Source: Dallia pectoralis
Lineage: Eukaryota; Chordata; Actinopteri; Esociformes; Umbridae
NCBI GenBank assembly: GCA_029465975.1
Contig: CM055742.1
Location: 9,548,043 to 9,612,042, forward strand
DNA: 64,000 nt
Direction: 5' to 3'
Under the pieces are notes generated by a model, which did no database searches, had not been told where the DNA came from, and saw only the letters and a program-made list of their open reading frames with translations. The position numbers and the translations under genes are program-made. The stretch's first letter is position 1. Each line of letters begins with the position of its first letter. This document shows, piece after piece, positions 61,570 through 64,000 of the stretch.

Positions 61570-61845
61570 GTTCTGATCCGTGTCATTGACACCAACAACC
61601 ATCGGCCCCGGTTCACCCAGGCACGCTACGAGGCGCGCGTGTCCGAGGACACGCCGCCGGAGACCGAGGTGCTGCGAGTCGCCGCCGCGGACGACGACGA
61701 GAAAAACAAGCTGACCTTCACCCTGCTGAGCAGCACGGACCCGTTCAGCCTGAAGAAGTTCCGCCTGGACCCGGGCACCGGCGCCCTGTACACGGCAGAG
61801 CGGCTGGACCATGAGACCATGCGACGGCACACCCTCACCGTGATG
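61570..61845 (+). CDS. fat1: fat1 exon 8: linker of cadherin repeat 13, most of 14
   Basis: The exon is 276 bp, phase 0 to 0, with acceptor ccgaccag and donor GTGATG|GTTTGT (weak at +3/+4). It encodes residues 1443-1534. It starts VLIRVIDTNNHRPRFTQARY, where the calcium-binding linker reads DTNNH. It continues with repeat 14: VSEDTPPETEVLRVAAADDD, KKFRLDPGTGALYTAERLDH and HTLTVM. The open frame reads past the donor into the intron, but continuity with exon 9 (VRDQD) fixes the exon end. GC content is very high. Confidence 0.96.
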
Positions 61846-62458
61846 GTTTGTGACTTATGGATTATGGACAATGCGATTAGCGCAGCGAGGCCATCTAGTA
61901 GGGGTCAATAGCTCTCATTTAGGTCTAATTTAGAATTGTCTGACTTCCGTCTATTGACAAGTCTAAATAGTGGTTACTTTTTTTTCCATGTAATGTGATG
62001 ATAACTTCCAAAGCTTTGGACTATGAATGCGTCTGTATTGCAGTAAAAGCATATCTGGTAAAAGGAATGTGGCTGTTCTAATAGTATATAATAGTTTGAT
62101 TCTGTGCAGTTTTCTCCATTGAGAGTATTTCAGAAGAGTTCTGCTTCTATAGACATTGGGTGTATCTCAACATATGAGCAGTAAGCATGTATCGATTGAT
62201 TTAGTTTGTTTGTTGGTATTTGTTCAGTGGAAATTACTTTGCCCTGCCTTCGGTTTATTCTTTTCTGTTTTGGTTCTCTGGGAATACTCAAATCCCCTTC
62301 CAAATTAAAAAACATGTTAGATGTCTGCAGGTATTTTTTTGTAATTTTAAATACAACACTGTTTGGGGTGAAAATGGTTGGTTTCAAATGATATTATTTC
62401 TCACTCTGCCTGCCTCTCCCTGCTTTCTCCCTGTCCCCTATTTCCTTCGCTCTACCAG
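61846..62458 (+). other. fat1 intron 8 (613 bp)
   Basis: AT-rich intron. It contains a 23-base stretch at 62004-62026 identical to part of exon 10. Otherwise nothing is recognised. Confidence 0.9.
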
Positions 62459-62669
62459 GTACGTGACCAGGATATACCCGTCAAGAGGAATCTGGTGCGC
62501 GTCATTGTGGACGTGGAAGACGCCAACGACAACGCCCCTTGGTTTGTAGGCTCGCCCTACTCCGGACGTGTGTTCGAGTCGGCCGCCGTGGGATCGGCGG
62601 TCCTTCAGGTCACCGCCCTGGACAAAGACAAAGGCCAGAATGCAGAGGTCGCGTACAGCATTGAGTCAG
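62459..62669 (+). CDS. fat1: fat1 exon 9: linker of cadherin repeat 14, start of 15
   Basis: The exon is 211 bp, phase 0 to 1, with acceptor ctctaccag and donor GAGTCAG|GTAGGC. It encodes residues 1535-1604: VRDQDIPVKRNLVRVIVDVE, linker DANDNAPWF, then repeat 15 with GRVFESAAVGSAVLQVTALD, KDKGQNAEVAYSIESG. The intact DANDNAP linker predicts normal calcium binding. Longer frames through this region run into intron 9 and are not the product. Confidence 0.97.
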
Positions 62670-63339
62670 GTAGGCTTAGAGCCCTACAGGTGATATTTTA
62701 AGATCTCAATGCTGGTCCGAAGTCAGTTCCAGAAACATCCACGCAAACTGTTCACGGTTAGAATGAGACGAGAAGCCAGTCCTGGGTCTCTGAGGAAATG
62801 TCACCACATTCTTAACATTTCTGTCATCATGGCGTTGGAAACAGCCCGGGTGGAATGTGAGCCGAAGTCCACTGCTCACTGTCCCTCGTCATGAATGGCC
62901 TGCTGCCCACGTGGCAGAAGCACTAGGAGAACCTTTGTCAGAGGATCTCCGTCTGTGGGAGTTTGACCGATGCTCTGTCTAAATTTCCCACCATTGTTTT
63001 CCCTGTAAATGGCCTGTTTTGGGAGGGGAGTCAGTTGTGTAGACATTGACTGTCTGTTGTTGAGGATGTACATTATTCAGATAGTTGAAATGACTCAAGC
63101 TAATTAATATAGATCTTGCCCGACTGTGTTTTTTCAGTGACTGTGGACTGGTGTAGAAGGGTAAACACAGTATGAGTATCACAATATTATTTTTGTCAAT
63201 ATTATATTGATTCCCTGGCTCCATAAAGTATTGATTCTTTTTTATATTTTAGAAATGTACACATTTCAGAATTCAGGTGAAATCAATGCCATAGTAACTA
63301 AACAAATACATCTCTTGTGTTCATTTCTTGGTGGAACAG
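62670..63339 (+). other. fat1 intron 9 (670 bp)
   Basis: Intron from GTAGGC to ggtggaacag. No repeat or gene is recognised. Confidence 0.9.
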
Positions 63340-64000
63340 GAAACGTGGCAAACTCATTTGCCATTGACCCCGTCCTTGGGACAGTTACCGTGGCGAAGGA
63401 GCTGGACCGAAGCAGCAAGAACCAGTTTGAGCTGGTTGTGAAGGCAACCGACAAAGGAACGCCCCCGCTGACCGCCACGGCGACAATCCACATTGCTGTC
63501 ACAGTGTCAGACAACGCAACCCCGAGATTCACTGAGAATGAGTTCTCAGCGGAGGTCAGCGAATCAGCCCCCTCTGGCAGCTACGTCACTGTGATCTCAG
63601 CAACCAGCCAGTCCTCTGTGTTTTACCAAATCAAAAGCGGCAACACTGACAGTGCCTTTGATATCAATCCAAACTCGGGTGTTGTTGTGACTTCCAAAGC
63701 TTTGGACTATGAGATGACACCAGAGTACAGGCTGACCATTCAGGGCACGAACATGGCGGGCCTCGCTAGCAACGCCACTCTGCAGATTCATCTAAAGGAC
63801 GAGAACGATAATCTCCCCGTTTTTCTCCAGCCAGAGTTTACAGGCATGATCAGTGAGTCGGCGCCGGTCAATAGTGTCGTCTTGACCGGAGACAACACCC
63901 CGCTGGTCGTCCGCGCCTCAGACGCTGACCGTGAAACCAACGCCATGCTCATCTATCAGATCGTAGAGCCATACGCCCACAACCACTTTGCCATTGACTC
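63340..64000 (+). CDS. fat1: fat1 exon 10 (partial, continues past window): cadherin repeats 15-17
   Basis: The acceptor is tggaacag|GAAAC, phase 1. The exon is open to the last base of the window, giving residues 1605 to about 1824. It completes repeat 15 (FAIDPVLGTVTVAKELDRSS, ending SDNATPRF with a degenerate linker), contains repeat 16 (VSESAPSGSYVTVISATSQS, FDINPNSGVVVTSKALDYEM, linker DENDNLPVF), and enters repeat 17 (MISESAPVNSVVLTGDNTPL, NHFAIDS). In vertebrate FAT1 the corresponding exon is very large (several kb), so it probably runs far beyond the window. Confidence 0.97.

Overview
This is vertebrate nuclear DNA, almost certainly from a ray-finned (teleost) fish. It holds the 5' third of one gene on the plus strand: FAT1 (fat1), which encodes a giant atypical cadherin. 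The fish assignment rests on the mobile elements (Tc1/mariner, several hAT-type elements, a 3' LINE with an AATC tail, small foldback MITEs) and on many long CA/GT microsatellites. Several MITE termini resemble ones I associate with salmonid or esocid genomes, so a protacanthopterygian source is my guess. The sequence cannot separate fat1a from fat1b.

Layout. Positions 1-2326 are a 54-bp minisatellite, and 2327-8300 are intergenic sequence with MITEs and simple repeats. A probable non-coding first exon with a perfect CRE just upstream lies at about 8390-8629. The initiator exon is 14623-17912 (ATG at 14651). Eight further coding exons follow: 31249-31563, 45209-45270, 50745-51074, 51618-51834, 53018-53157, 61570-61845, 62459-62669 and 63340 to beyond the window end. 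All splice sites are GT/AG. The phases join without a break into about 1,824 residues: a signal peptide and roughly the first 16-17 of the cadherin repeats (human FAT1 has 34). The coding sequence shows no frameshift or premature stop. The rest of the ectodomain, the laminin-G/EGF region, the transmembrane segment and the cytoplasmic tail lie to the right of the window.

The introns hold most of the unusual structure. Intron 1 has a decayed Tc1 element split by a 552-bp hAT-type element with a clean 8-bp target duplication. Introns 2 and 3 carry two inverted copies of one 1.5-kb hAT-type element, each with its own perfect 8-bp target duplication. The intron 3 copy sits inside a 5'-truncated LINE. 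Intron 7 contains about ten apparently identical 133-bp tandem units, each junction of which can form a 14-bp hairpin. Intron 8 contains a 23-nt perfect match to exon 10.

I found no second protein-coding gene, tRNA, rRNA, CRISPR array or viral element. I did not find a previously undescribed gene system. The strongest leads are the hairpin satellite, the nested transposons and the candidate promoter and first exon.
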